DNA from: Psychrobacillus sp044762745
GTDB lineage: Bacteria; Bacillota; Bacilli; Bacillales_A; Planococcaceae
DNA: 64,000 nucleotides
Reading direction: 5' to 3'
NCBI RefSeq assembly: GCF_044762745.1
Contig: NZ_JBIWEX010000010.1
Location: forward strand, 77,726-141,725
The position numbers and the translations under genes were made by a program. This document shows positions 16,934 through 26,121 of this stretch, piece after piece. A model generated the notes under the pieces. It saw only the letters and a program-made list of their open reading frames with translations. It ran no database searches and was not told where the DNA came from. Within the stretch, counting starts at the first letter, position 1. Each line of letters begins with the position of its first letter.

Positions 16934-17830
16934 TTAGGCGCCTTTTTCATAGAAGTGCATGAAATAGTCTTCTAGCGAGAACTTCTTCTCTTTGAAATTC
17001 ATAACTTGATAATTTGCTAGAGCTTTTACCAACTGATTAATCTCCATATCATTAATTTCGATCTCAGCCATATGCTTATCTTGTTCTGTTAAAGAAATCG
17101 TAAGATGGGTCTCTTTTGTAAATGCGGCCAAGTCTTCACGAGTAGTAAAAGTGATCTGATATACTTTATTTATATTGTGGCGAATCTCATCTGTATTAAC
17201 TGTAGAGATAATTTTCCCTTCCTTAATGATGGCGATCCTATCACAAATGGCATCAATTTCACCAAACATGTGACTGGATAAAAGAATTGTTTTCCCCCGC
17301 TTTTTTTCTTCTTTCATAAAATCAATAAATGTTTGCTGCATTACGGGATCAAGTCCACTAGTAGGCTCATCCAGTAATAAAATATCGGGGTCTGCCATAA
17401 ATGCGGTTACTACTGCTAACTTTCTCTTGTTTCCAAGACTCATCCGTTTTGTTTTTCCGCTAGGATCTAACTGGAATTTGTCTAATAAATATTGAAGTCT
17501 TTCCTCATTGTGGGAGTTCTTCAGGCCCTGCATCATTTTGATAAATTCCCATCCTGTCAAACCTTCTGGTAAGGCAATTTCACCAGGAAGATAACCTACA
17601 TTCCGTAGAATTTTACTCGTCTGTTCATTACACCTCATACCATTAATAGCCGCATGTCCTTGTTGGGGGTTTGTAAATCCCATCAAATGACGGATAGTTG
17701 TTGTTTTACCAGCACCATTAGGTCCAAGAAATCCGAACACCTCTCCCTTTTGGATTTGGAACGAAACGGAGTAAATTCCGCGTCCGTATCCGAAATCTTT
17801 CGTTAGGTTATCAACTTCAATTATTGCCAT
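16934..17830 (-). CDS. ABC transporter ATP-binding protein (first of two)
   Basis: A 298-aa ATPase: Walker A GPNGAGKTT, variant signature RMSLGNKRKLAV, Walker B DILLLDEPTSGLDP and the switch histidine in LLSSHMF. It shares length and domain plan with the next gene, suggesting an old duplication and a heterodimeric ATPase pair with the ABC-2 permease. It is the first gene of the operon; direct GTGTACT repeats lie about 40 bp upstream. Confidence 0.9.
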   Translation of the reverse strand: MAIIEVDNLTKDFGYGRGIYSVSFQIQKGEVFGFLGPNGAGKTTTIRHLMGFTNPQQGHAAINGMRCNEQTSKILRNVGYLPGEIALPEGLTGWEFIKMMQGLKNSHNEERLQYLLDKFQLDPSGKTKRMSLGNKRKLAVVTAFMADPDILLLDEPTSGLDPVMQQTFIDFMKEEKKRGKTILLSSHMFGEIDAICDRIAIIKEGKIISTVNTDEIRHNINKVYQITFTTREDLAAFTKETHLTISLTEQDKHMAEIEINDMEINQLVKALANYQVMNFKEKKFSLEDYFMHFYEKGA

Positions 17831-17869
17831 CGTGAATAAATCCCCTTTCGTTTTTGGATTGATATTAAT

Positions 17870-17893
17870 GTGTACTATTGTGTACTTGTGTAT
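17870..17893. promoter_or_regulatory. GTGTACT direct repeats upstream of the ABC exporter operon
   Basis: GTGTACT occurs at 17870-17876 and 17880-17886, followed by GTGTAT at 17888-17893. Spacing of about 10 bp is typical of OmpR-family or GntR-type operators. Which regulator binds is unknown; the convergent response regulator is a candidate. Confidence 0.4.
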
Positions 17894-18129
17894 CTTATAA
17901 ATCCTGTATGAACTAAATGTTAACTTTTAGATTGAGAATACAAAAAGATTGAGATATTTCTATTTCTCTAATTATCCGATTCGAAACTTCATGACGGGGG
18001 GAAGTTGGTCCATGTAAATTGAATGTAAAAGAATCACTATCATCAGACATCTCGAGTTGCGCTGCATCTGCATTAATCCCATAAGCTGCCGAATGTCAGT
18101 ATGAATGAAGAGACTCTCAAGCAACATTT

Positions 18130-18282
18130 ATAGAAGAAAAGTCCCTTATTCGGGCTAGAAACTCTATTAAAAATCAGTTCGAAGATATGGGGGAAAGCCC
18201 AGTTTTAGCGTTAACTGACGACTTAGTTCTTGTTAAGGCAAATGTACAATACTTTATCGTTAAGGAGTATGAAGGGGCATAA
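18130..18282 (+). pseudogene. Truncated copy of the small KQYEV-type protein gene
   Basis: Fifty codons beginning IEEKSLIRARNSIK and ending VKEYEGA are almost identical to residues ~19-68 of the intact gene at 27945-28151, with a few silent changes and one Ile-to-Met change. Just upstream, CATTTATAG lacks one base relative to CATTTAATAG of the intact gene, and homology then stops. The fragment has no start codon. Both copies are followed by the same integrase remnant. Confidence 0.8.
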
Positions 18283-18361
18283 TAACGGACGCCATACGAA
18301 TTGTAATGGCTTCCGTAAGTTCGTTTAGTAGGAGTTGAAAATGCTGAAATGCTAACATAGA

Positions 18362-18562
18362 GGATTAAATCTGAGGCTTCTCATTAGTTGTAAAGCTTTT
18401 GGGAAGCTTCTTTTTCCATTTCTTTTGTAACGTGGAGACAGACATTCTTGGTGATTTGATCATCTGAATGGCCAAAGTCTATCCATGATTTGTTCAAGTG
18501 CTACACCAGCCTCTGCAAGAAGTGATGTATGTGTATGTCGAAAAGAGTGTGGGGTTAATGAA
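18362..18562 (-). pseudogene. Tyrosine recombinase C-terminal remnant (copy B)
   Basis: On the minus strand LTPHS and RHTHTSLLAEAGVALEQIMD are followed by a single-base frameshift, then GHSDDQITKNVCLHV and KEASQKL. The catalytic His-x-x-Arg box is intact but the protein is truncated and shifted. The 3' flank carries the shared AATGCTAACATAGAGGATTA and the GAGGCTTC hairpin (18373-18416), which may act as a terminator on the plus strand. Confidence 0.78.
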
Positions 18563-18689
18563 AGAATATACTTACGTGAGTTAAATTTTGTGAAATTAAG
18601 TAAAACACACGAATGCTGTTATATCAACATTCGTGTGTTTTACTTTTGGATGCTTTTAGCTCTGAGGGTCTTATTTCTTTGGATAAAAA

Positions 18690-19433
18690 TTATAAGTCTG
18701 AAATCATACCGCCATCTACAACAAATTGTGAACCAGTTGAATAGCTTGAATCATCAGAAGCAAGGTATACAACTAAATTAGATACTTCTTCTACTTCTGC
18801 TCTTCTTCTTAGTGGAATATCTTGTTCAAGTTGCTTAAGATATTCTTCAACATCTGGTTGGTCAGCCATAGGTGTTTTGATAATTCCAGGATGTACAGAA
18901 TTTACACGGATGTTATATTGTCCAAGCTCAGTGGCTGCACCTTTAGTCATACCAGTTACAGCATGTTTAGAAGCACTATAAGCAATAGCCGTTGGTGCAC
19001 TTACCAAACCATCTACAGATGAAATGTTAATAATAGAACCTACGCCAGCTTTTTTCATAGAAGGAAGTACTTTTTGCATTCCTAAGAATACGCCAAGCTC
19101 GTCTACTTTAAATGTTAATTCGAAGTCTTTTACAGTTAGTTCTTCTAATGTTTTGAAGATACCAATTCCTGCGTTGTTTACTAACACGTTGATAGGACCA
19201 AATGTTTCTTCTGTTTTTGCTACAACTTCTATCCAGTTCTCTTCATTAGCAACATCTAATTTAAGAGCAATTGCGTTTTCCCCTAATTCATCGACTAAAT
19301 TTTGTGCACCTTCAAAGTTAAGGTCAGTAATAGCTACTTTTGCGCCTTCTTCCACGAATTTGCGAACATGCATAGCACCCATACCTTGTGCTGCCCCTGT
19401 AATGATCGCTACTTTACCGTCTAGTTTACCCAT
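18690..19433 (-). CDS. Short-chain dehydrogenase/reductase
   Basis: A 247-aa classical SDR. The NAD(P)-binding motif TGAAQGMG is at residues ~12-19, NNAG follows in the Rossmann fold, and the catalytic Ser and Tyr-x-x-x-Lys appear in NISSVDG and YSASK. An Asp at the end of the second strand (ITDLN) favours NAD(H). Start ATG is preceded by GGGAGGA. It diverges from a TetR-family gene that probably represses it. The substrate cannot be read from sequence; relatives include 3-hydroxysteroid and sugar dehydrogenases. Confidence 0.9.
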   Translation of the reverse strand: MGKLDGKVAIITGAAQGMGAMHVRKFVEEGAKVAITDLNFEGAQNLVDELGENAIALKLDVANEENWIEVVAKTEETFGPINVLVNNAGIGIFKTLEELTVKDFELTFKVDELGVFLGMQKVLPSMKKAGVGSIINISSVDGLVSAPTAIAYSASKHAVTGMTKGAATELGQYNIRVNSVHPGIIKTPMADQPDVEEYLKQLEQDIPLRRRAEVEEVSNLVVYLASDDSSYSTGSQFVVDGGMISDL

Positions 19434-19584
19434 GATGTAGTCCTCCCGTATTTATGTTTAAAATATCTACAACCCAAATTTAACATCTATTGCGAAAATT
19501 AAGGTAAACAAAAATACTACAAATGAAGCTTAAACAACATTTATACTAATATTGTTGAGTATTACTTTCATAGGAGATGGACAA

Positions 19585-20169
19585 ATGGAACTTAAAATAG
19601 ATCGAAGAGTAAAAAAGACTAAGCTTTCTTTGAAAAATGCATATATAGATTTAATTGAACAGTACTTGGAACATGAAATTACAGTATCCATGATTGCGCA
19701 ATATGCAGATTTAAATAGAGCTACCTTTTATGCCCATTATTCAAACAAGGAAGAGTTTCTAGAAGAGGCTTTGTGCGATTTGTTAGAGGGATTAAGAAGA
19801 GCTATATTGTCTCCCTTTGAAGATAATGATAGGATTAATGTCAATTCTTTAGCGCCTACAACAGTTCAAATATTTGAATATATTGAAAAAAATAAACGCA
19901 TATTTTATGCATTGTATAATAGTCATTCAGATTTTAAAAAGCGTTTAGAGGAGTTATTTTATCATATTTTTTTAAATGATATCTTTGTAGAAGTGCAGTC
20001 TACAATAGGTAAGATAAATTATGAAATGTTTTTACATTATCAATCGAAAGCTGCGCTAGGATTAATTTATTTTTGGATACAAGATAAATTCCAATATTCT
20101 GCGAAGTTTATGATGGAACAACTTACTATCTGTTCTAATACCCAGGTAATCGATTTAAAGAAAATATGA
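19585..20169 (+). CDS. TetR/AcrR family transcriptional regulator
   Basis: A 194-aa regulator. The N-terminal helix-turn-helix includes ITVSMIAQYADLNRATFYAHYSNKEEFLEEAL, and the remaining ~130 residues are the helical ligand-binding and dimer domain typical of the TetR_C_7-like group. ATG 19585 follows AGGAGATGG; a TTG at 19552 would add 11 unlikely residues. It is divergent from the SDR gene with a 151-bp gap, containing a weak CAACA...TGTTG dyad (19535-19557) that might be its operator. Confidence 0.88.
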   Translation: MELKIDRRVKKTKLSLKNAYIDLIEQYLEHEITVSMIAQYADLNRATFYAHYSNKEEFLEEALCDLLEGLRRAILSPFEDNDRINVNSLAPTTVQIFEYIEKNKRIFYALYNSHSDFKKRLEELFYHIFLNDIFVEVQSTIGKINYEMFLHYQSKAALGLIYFWIQDKFQYSAKFMMEQLTICSNTQVIDLKKI

Positions 20170-20318
20170 AATTTATTAAGGCATAGGGAGAAAACGAATC
20201 TGTATTAAGACATGAGTCAATTTACATTAAATTTATTCATGATACGATTTTTTTTATAAAAAATCAGTATATTGACGAATGTTTTTATTGTTTTTATAAA
20301 TGAATGTTCGCTTTTTTA

Positions 20319-20347
20319 TTGACAGTGAGAATTTCTGATGTTAACAT
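20319..20347 (+). promoter_or_regulatory. Sigma-A promoter of the nup operon
   Basis: A perfect TTGACA (20319-20324) and TAACAT (20342-20347) are 17 bp apart, 27 bp upstream of the riboswitch aptamer. Confidence 0.75.
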
Positions 20348-20373
20348 GAGTTAGTAAAAATTAAATATTATTT

Positions 20374-20440
20374 CTCGTATAATATTGGGGATATGGCCCG
20401 AAAGTTTCTACCAAGCTACCATTAATAGCTTGACTACGAG
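20374..20440 (+). promoter_or_regulatory. Purine (guanine-class) riboswitch aptamer
   Basis: The fold has P1 CTCGTA/TACGAG, P2 with loop GATATGG, the conserved GTTTCTACC joint, P3 AAGCTA/TAGCTT and J3/1 GACTAC. The discriminating residue in GACTACG is C, the guanine-type base (U would indicate adenine). GCTTGAC (20428-20434), in P3/J3-1, is perfectly complementary to GTCAAGC (20501-20507), which overlaps the terminator's 5' arm; this gives a clear antiterminator switch. It controls the guanosine-type ABC importer downstream. Confidence 0.93.
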
Positions 20441-20502
20441 GTTGTGTATATATATGGAGATAATCTAATATTTTTTCCCTCCATCATCTACCTACCTAAA
20501 GT

Positions 20503-20538
20503 CAAGCACCGGTATAACTCGGTGCTTTTTATTTTTTA
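20503..20538 (+). terminator. Riboswitch expression-platform terminator
   Basis: AAGCACCG / CGGTGCTT with a short loop is followed by TTTATTTTTT, 38 bp before nupN. Formation when ligand is bound would stop transcription. Confidence 0.88.
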
Positions 20539-20576
20539 CAAAACTACAACATGATTAACAGAGGAGCATAATTTCA

Positions 20577-21728
20577 ATGAAAAAAGGTACAAAGAAAATA
20601 GTAATGATATTATTTGTTGCTTTAATGACTGCTGTTATGGCAGCATGCGGTAATGACTCAGCTAATGAAAACAAAGCTAAGTCTGGAATAGGTGAAGAAG
20701 GATTAAAAATTGCCATTGTAACAAGCCCTTCAGGCGTTGATGATGGTAACTTTAATGAGGATAACTATAACGGTATTTTGAGCTTTATTGAAAAAAATCC
20801 AACAGCAACAGTAAAGTCTGTTAAAGAAGAAACTGGTGATCCTGCTGCGGCTGTACAAGCTGTTGCTGATATCGTGGCAGATTATGATGTTATTGTAACA
20901 CCTGGGTTCCAATTTGCTGGGGTTTCTAGCATTGCTGTAGAAAATCCAGATAAAATCTTTATTTTGAATGACTCTGAGCCAGCTCCCGTAGATGGCCAAA
21001 CTGATTTCGATAACATCTATGCGATGAATTTCGCTGAACAAGAAAGTGGTTTCTTTGCAGGAATGGCTGCAGCACTTGAAACAAAGACAAACAAAGTAGC
21101 GGTTGTAAATGGTATCGCTTATCCTTCAAATGTCAATTATCAATTTGGCTTTGAATCAGGCGTAAATTATGCTAATAAGGTTTTTGAAAAAAATGTTGAA
21201 CTTGTTGAATTATCAGGTTACGCAGGTACTGATGTAACAGGGGCTGATGTTGGTGGTAACTACGCAGGATCCTTTGCAGATGAAGCAACTGGTAAAGTAA
21301 TCGGAAATGCATTGATCAAACAAGGTGTTGATCTTATCTTTGTTGCTGCAGGCGGCACTGGTAATGGTGTATTCACAGCAGTCAAGGAAGCTAAAGACGA
21401 TGTAAAAGTAATTGGTGTGGATGTTGACCAATATGATGACGGAGTAAATGGTTCTGAAAATATCGTTTTAACGTCTGCTGTAAAATTCATGGCTATGAAT
21501 ATTGAAAAGGCATTGAATTCTGTTGTTGATGAAACCTTCAAAGGCGGAAATGTAGTTCTCTATGCGGATACAGATTCAACTGGCTTTATAAAAGAAGAAG
21601 GCCATCATCAATTATCAGAGGATACACTAAACAAATTGAATGAAGCTTACGAGTTAGTGAAAGCTGGCACAATCGTACCTGCATCTAATTTTAATGAACA
21701 TTCTCCTGAACAGTTTCCAGGTTTGTAA
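20577..21728 (+). CDS. nupN: BMP-family nucleoside-binding lipoprotein (NupN-like)
   Basis: The extracellular solute-binding lipoprotein of a nucleoside ABC importer, 383 aa. A lipoprotein signal ends in MAAC with C24 as the lipidated residue. The Bmp/Med fold is seen from LKIAIVTSPSGVDDGNFNEDNYNG through FAEQESGFFAGMAA and VIGVDVDQYDDG. B. subtilis NupN (YufN) binds guanosine; the guanine riboswitch upstream supports a guanosine or related purine substrate. It is the first gene of nupNOPQ. Confidence 0.9.
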   Translation: MKKGTKKIVMILFVALMTAVMAACGNDSANENKAKSGIGEEGLKIAIVTSPSGVDDGNFNEDNYNGILSFIEKNPTATVKSVKEETGDPAAAVQAVADIVADYDVIVTPGFQFAGVSSIAVENPDKIFILNDSEPAPVDGQTDFDNIYAMNFAEQESGFFAGMAAALETKTNKVAVVNGIAYPSNVNYQFGFESGVNYANKVFEKNVELVELSGYAGTDVTGADVGGNYAGSFADEATGKVIGNALIKQGVDLIFVAAGGTGNGVFTAVKEAKDDVKVIGVDVDQYDDGVNGSENIVLTSAVKFMAMNIEKALNSVVDETFKGGNVVLYADTDSTGFIKEEGHHQLSEDTLNKLNEAYELVKAGTIVPASNFNEHSPEQFPGL

Positions 21729-21843
21729 GATTAATTAGAAACACAATAACAGTAGAAGTTTATCATATCCCTAATAGTAAAATAATTAGGGAATGGTGAA
21801 CTTCTATTATTTTTCGGATTATGGTGAGGAAGGAGAACGAACG

Positions 21844-23376
21844 ATGTCTGATTATATCGTAGAAATGAAACATATAACCAAACGTTTCCCTGGAATAGTA
21901 GCGAATGATGACGTATCGATTGGCATTAAAAAAGGAGAAATCTTTGCCTTGCTTGGTGAAAATGGTGCGGGAAAATCTACATTAATGAGTATTCTGAGTG
22001 GGATGTACGAACCCGATGAAGGAGAAATCTATATCCGGGGAGAGAAGGTTCAAATCAGTTCGCCGAATCATGCAGCAAACCTTAACATCGGAATGGTCCA
22101 TCAGCATTTTAAGTTAGTCGAAGATTATACGATTACAGAGAATATTACTTTAGGAATTGAGCCAATTAAAAGATTTGCAGGACTCTTTCCGTACGTAGAT
22201 ATTCGAAATGCCAATCGCAAAATTGAAGAACTGTCCAAGGATTTTGGATTGGAAGTGGATCCTACCAAAAAAATTGCAGATCTTACGGTTTCCATGCAGC
22301 AACGTGTGGAAATTTTAAAGGTGCTTTATCGTGAAGCAGAAATCCTTATATTTGATGAACCAACGGCAGTCCTAACGCCACAAGAAATCGATTTCTTGCT
22401 CGGTATTATCGAAGGTCTAAGAAACAGTGGAAAAACTATCATATTAATAACACATAAGTTAGAAGAAATTAAGAAAGTGGCCGATCGTTGTGCAGTATTG
22501 AACAAAGGTAAGCTAGTGGATGTTTTGGATGTAAAGACAACATCTGTCAACCTTATGGCTCAATTAATGGTTGGTAGAGAGGTAAGTTTTGAATCTGAAA
22601 AAGTACCTGCTCAGTTTAAAGAGGAAGTATTGAAGGTAGAACATCTAACTGTGAAAAATGAAGACGGATTTGAAGTGGTCAAGGACGTTTCCTTTACGAT
22701 CCGCAGTGGTGAAATATTTGCGATTGCGGGTGTTGCAGATAATGGTCAAGTTGAAATAGCGGATGCTATTGCCGGATTGACAAAAGTCAGCGACGGAAAA
22801 ATATTCCTCGAAGGTAAGGACATTACGAACGAAAGTATAAGAAACCGAAAAGAAACTGGAATTTCTTATATACCTGAAGATCGACAAAGCTATGGACTAT
22901 TTTTGGACTTTGATCTATCAACGAATTTGGCGTTAAAGCAGTACTATAAGGAGCCTTTTTCTAGTAAGGGAATCTTAAATAAAGAGGTATTTGAGCAATT
23001 TGGCAGTAAGTTAATTGATCAATTTGATATTCGAAGTGGACAAGGTATTAAGACACAAGTTCGTTCGATGAGTGGCGGTAACCAGCAAAAAGCAATTATT
23101 GCCCGTGAGATCGAATTACAATCCCCGCTCATGATTTTCGTCCAGCCAACACGAGGAGTAGATATTGGTGCGATTGAAAATATTCATAACATGATGATTC
23201 AACAACGGGATCAAGGAAAAGCAATCTTACTGGTTTCGTTGGAGTTAGAAGAGATTATGAATGTAGCGGATACGATAGGCGTTATATATAATGGCCAACT
23301 TCAAAAAGTTGCAAGCAGTGAATCATTAACGACCAATGAAGTCGGCGAATATATGATGGGGGCAAAGCATGAGTAA
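21844..23376 (+). CDS. nupO: Nucleoside ABC importer ATPase (two fused ABC domains, NupO-like)
   Basis: A 510-aa tandem ATPase like those of sugar and nucleoside importers. Domain 1: GENGAGKST, VSMQQRVEILKVL, ILIFDEPTAVLTP. Domain 2 has a degenerate Walker A (GVADNGQVE), a good MSGGNQQKAIIAREI, and Walker B MIFVQPTRGVD. ATG 21844 follows AAGGAG; an upstream ORF extension of 17 residues is unlikely. It overlaps nupP by 8 bp. Only one ATP site is expected to be fully catalytic, as is usual in the family. Confidence 0.92.
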   Translation: MSDYIVEMKHITKRFPGIVANDDVSIGIKKGEIFALLGENGAGKSTLMSILSGMYEPDEGEIYIRGEKVQISSPNHAANLNIGMVHQHFKLVEDYTITENITLGIEPIKRFAGLFPYVDIRNANRKIEELSKDFGLEVDPTKKIADLTVSMQQRVEILKVLYREAEILIFDEPTAVLTPQEIDFLLGIIEGLRNSGKTIILITHKLEEIKKVADRCAVLNKGKLVDVLDVKTTSVNLMAQLMVGREVSFESEKVPAQFKEEVLKVEHLTVKNEDGFEVVKDVSFTIRSGEIFAIAGVADNGQVEIADAIAGLTKVSDGKIFLEGKDITNESIRNRKETGISYIPEDRQSYGLFLDFDLSTNLALKQYYKEPFSSKGILNKEVFEQFGSKLIDQFDIRSGQGIKTQVRSMSGGNQQKAIIAREIELQSPLMIFVQPTRGVDIGAIENIHNMMIQQRDQGKAILLVSLELEEIMNVADTIGVIYNGQLQKVASSESLTTNEVGEYMMGAKHE

Positions 23377-24520
23377 GGATAAAAAGAAAAGAAGCTTAAG
23401 TTATCGTCTGTTTTGGCCAATACGGAATGAGAAATGGCAACCGATTACAATCCCGGTAGCTTCTATACTAATCAGTTTTATTGCTGCGGCAATAGTGATA
23501 CTTTTACTGGGCAAAAATCCGTTACAAGCGTTTTATAACTTGTTCCAAGGGGCAGGGATCTTGCCTAAGTCTTCTTATGCTGGCTACAAGAGCATACTGA
23601 CTGATTTTTTGAGTTTGCTAAACGCCATGACGCCACTTGTATTTGCAAGCTTGGCAGTGGCTGTTGCTCTTAGAGCAGGCCTGTTTAATATTGGTGTTTC
23701 TGGTCAAATGCTCGTCTCTGGTTTTTTAGCGACGGTGATTGTTGGTTATAGTGGGTTAGATGCCATCATTGCAAAGCCGCTTGTATTGTTGGTCGGAATT
23801 GTTGCTGGAGGCTTAATGGGTGGATTAGTAGGATGGTTAAAATATAGATTTAACATTCATGAAGTAGTATCTACGATTATGTTAAATTATATTGCCCAAT
23901 ATGTCATAAGCTTTTTTATTCAAATGTATTATGTTGATCCTGTTTCAAGGCAATCCAAATATATTTCAGAAGCAGCAAGATTGACGTTAGTAAACGTCGA
24001 GATCGCAAACTTGAAAATGGATATTCCATTGGGCTGTATTTTGGCCATCATTATCGCCATTTTAGTCAAGTTTCTCATGGACAAAACAGTGGTTGGTTTT
24101 GAAATTAAAGCAGTTGGTTCCAACCGCAAGGCAGCAAAATATTCAGGAATAAATGTCGGAAGAAATACAGTCTTAGCCATGATTATTTCAGGAGGTTTGG
24201 CTGGACTTGCAGGTGTTACGTATTATTTAGGTTATTTCTCTTCCATACAACCAAAAGTATTATCAAGTATCGGTTTTGACTCCATTGCGGTGGCACTATT
24301 AGGAAACGCTCATCCAATCGGGATTATTTTTTCATCTTTCTTAGTATCAATTATTGACCAGGGAAGCACGTATATGAGTTCGCAGGCTGGGATCAGACAA
24401 GAAATTGCTTCTGTGATTATAGGTTTGATCCTATTGTTTAGTGCATGTGGTGCGTATGTTAAGCATAAAGTCAGCCGCTTGAAGGAAAAAGAAGTGGATC
24501 GAAAGGACAGTGAATCATAA
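23369..24520 (+). CDS. nupP: Nucleoside ABC importer permease (NupP-like)
   Basis: A 383-aa membrane protein of the BPD_transp_2 family with about ten hydrophobic segments. Recognisable segments are FASLAVAVALRAGLFNIGVSG and the C-terminal FDSIAVALLGNAHPIG. It overlaps nupO and abuts nupQ, so the three are translationally coupled. The first ~20 residues are basic and cytoplasmic. It partners with nupQ in the membrane. Confidence 0.9.
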   Translation: MSKDKKKRSLSYRLFWPIRNEKWQPITIPVASILISFIAAAIVILLLGKNPLQAFYNLFQGAGILPKSSYAGYKSILTDFLSLLNAMTPLVFASLAVAVALRAGLFNIGVSGQMLVSGFLATVIVGYSGLDAIIAKPLVLLVGIVAGGLMGGLVGWLKYRFNIHEVVSTIMLNYIAQYVISFFIQMYYVDPVSRQSKYISEAARLTLVNVEIANLKMDIPLGCILAIIIAILVKFLMDKTVVGFEIKAVGSNRKAAKYSGINVGRNTVLAMIISGGLAGLAGVTYYLGYFSSIQPKVLSSIGFDSIAVALLGNAHPIGIIFSSFLVSIIDQGSTYMSSQAGIRQEIASVIIGLILLFSACGAYVKHKVSRLKEKEVDRKDSES

Positions 24521-25480
24521 ATGGATACGATTATTATTGATGGATTATCCTTTGCTCTGCCTCTTTTTATCATGGCAATAGGTGGTATATATAGTGAAAA
24601 AAGTGGTATCACCAATCTAGCACTTGAAGGCTTTCAAGGTTTCGGTGCATTCATCGGAGCCCTGTCAGCTGTGTTAATCGCAAATGCTTCTGGAATAGAT
24701 GTTCAAAATCTATTTTACATGTCGTTACTGTTTGCGATGATTGGCGGGATGGGTTTTTCCGTTATTCATGCTGTATTAAGTATTAAATTTAAGGCAAATC
24801 AAGTAATCAGCGGTGTTGTGATTAATATTTTGGCGTTAGCACTAACGACTTTCTTAACAACACAAATAAATGCACTTGTATTTGGAGCGGCTTCGGACAA
24901 GTTTCGATTAGGTGTATCGGAGCGGTTTACTATTGAAGGTTTAGTCAATATACCAGTGATTGGTGCGGTCTTTACGAATGTGTATCCGTTCGAAGTGATT
25001 ATCATTGTGATTGCCATTTTTGCTTGGTATCTTTTATATAAAACGAGATTCGGTATGCGCTTAAGAGCGAGTGGGGAAAATCCTCATTCTGTTGATGCAG
25101 CAGGTGTAAATGTATCGAAAATACGATTTTCTGCTGTTCTAATATCAGGTCTTTTATCAGGTTTAGCTGGTATGTGCTTTGCCTATTCCATTTCAGCTAA
25201 CTTTTCTTCAAGTATTTATATGGGATATGGATTCTTAGCCATTGCTGCATTAATCTTTGGTAACTGGAGGATTCTCCCTACTTTAGTCGCTTGTCTTATA
25301 TTTGGTTTTGCCAAATCTGGTGGAACGTTTATTGCTCAGGCAATGGCATTGCCAAGTAGTTTCACCGATTTATTCATGATTTTACCGTATGTATTAACGT
25401 TATTGTTATTAATCTTTTTCTCTAAATCAAATCGCGCTCCGAGAGCATTAGGTGAAATTTATGACAAAGGAAAAAGATAG
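24521..25480 (+). CDS. nupQ: Nucleoside ABC importer permease (NupQ-like)
   Basis: A 319-aa permease with about nine hydrophobic segments. It contains YSEKSGITNLALEGFQGFGAF near the N terminus and RFGMRLRASGENPHSVDAAGVNV in the middle, both typical of the second permease of BMP-type nucleoside importers. Its ATG follows the nupP stop directly. It is the last gene of the riboswitch-controlled operon; the nearest downstream terminator is the hairpin at 25623. Confidence 0.9.
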   Translation: MDTIIIDGLSFALPLFIMAIGGIYSEKSGITNLALEGFQGFGAFIGALSAVLIANASGIDVQNLFYMSLLFAMIGGMGFSVIHAVLSIKFKANQVISGVVINILALALTTFLTTQINALVFGAASDKFRLGVSERFTIEGLVNIPVIGAVFTNVYPFEVIIIVIAIFAWYLLYKTRFGMRLRASGENPHSVDAAGVNVSKIRFSAVLISGLLSGLAGMCFAYSISANFSSSIYMGYGFLAIAALIFGNWRILPTLVACLIFGFAKSGGTFIAQAMALPSSFTDLFMILPYVLTLLLLIFFSKSNRAPRALGEIYDKGKR

Positions 25481-25523
25481 AAAAATGCTAACATAAAAGA
25501 TATAACACACTCTCACTTTACGG

Positions 25524-25540
25524 GCAGCATGATGTAATAA
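25524..25540 (+). other. att-like site C (copy of groEL 3' end)
   Basis: GCAGCATGATGTAATAA differs from the groEL end at two of 17 positions, and it is followed by CCCCTTGATAGATAAGG, similar to CCCTTGATATACAAGG after groEL. The TGCTAA-type repeats and the integrase remnant follow in the same order as at groEL. Confidence 0.55.
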
Positions 25541-25612
25541 GTTGCTTCACCCCTTGATAGATAAGGCTTTATATGATGAGAGTGTAATGCTAATATTTTA
25601 CTAATATTTGAG

Positions 25613-25755
25613 AATTTTGATCGAGGCTTCTCACAAGTTCATTAAACTTGTGGGAGGCTTCTTTTTTCATTTCTTGCGTAACGTGTAGGTACACATTTTT
25701 GTAATCATCTGATCATCGGTATGACTAAGCCTGTCCATAATCTGCTCATTTTAGT
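25613..25755 (-). pseudogene. Tyrosine recombinase C-terminal remnant (copy C)
   Basis: On the minus strand NEQIMDRLSHTDDQM, then after a frameshift KNVYLHVTQEMKKEASHKFNELVRSL. This is the same integrase end as copies A and B but more diverged at nucleotide level, so it is probably from a related, separate insertion. Confidence 0.72.
25623..25667 (+). terminator. Hairpin terminator downstream of nupQ
   Basis: GAGGCTTCTCACAAGTT / AACTTGTGGGAGGCTTC forms an almost fully paired 17-bp stem (with G-U pairs) and is followed by six T. It doubles as the 3' end of integrase remnant C. Confidence 0.8.
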
Positions 25756-25819
25756 TCGAGGGAAGAGAACTTTTAGCAAAATTCGCTCAGTAGTGTTTGA
25801 AGGAATGTATGTATAGATA

Positions 25820-26029
25820 TTCGGTAACCTGTCAAGAATGATAATAATTAATTCGGTATCTTGATATGAACAGTATCCTATTCTGGTTACAACCGAATTA
25901 TTTTACCCCTAAATATGCTTGATATCAAGGGTTTTGTACATTTTGTTTATATTCACTTGTTCGAGGTTAATTAATCATTCGGTAGGATGCCAAGAGGAGG
26001 TTTCGTTAAGTACTCGGTAACATACCAAG
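25820..26029. repeat. Four degenerate TTCGGTA-type 17-mers
   Basis: TTCGGTAACCTGTCAAG (25820), TTCGGTATCTTGATATG (25852), TTCGGTAGGATGCCAAG (25978) and CTCGGTAACATACCAAG (26013) share TCGGTA and usually CCAAG. They lie in an 830-bp gene-free stretch (25481-26311) within the island. The second copy can pair with ACCGAATT at 25892-25899. Role unknown. Confidence 0.5.
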
Positions 26030-26121
26030 GGAGACGTTCTCGAAATGATTCCATCTTTTTGACGCAGCCCTTAACTGTTGTTGTCCAGAAAAACAAGAAA
26101 CATGTAGTCAAAACGAAGAAA

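Noticed and set aside
19535..19557. Firm TetR operator
   Set aside because: Only five outer base pairs of the CAACA...TGTTG dyad are symmetrical; mentioned in the TetR entry as a weak candidate only.
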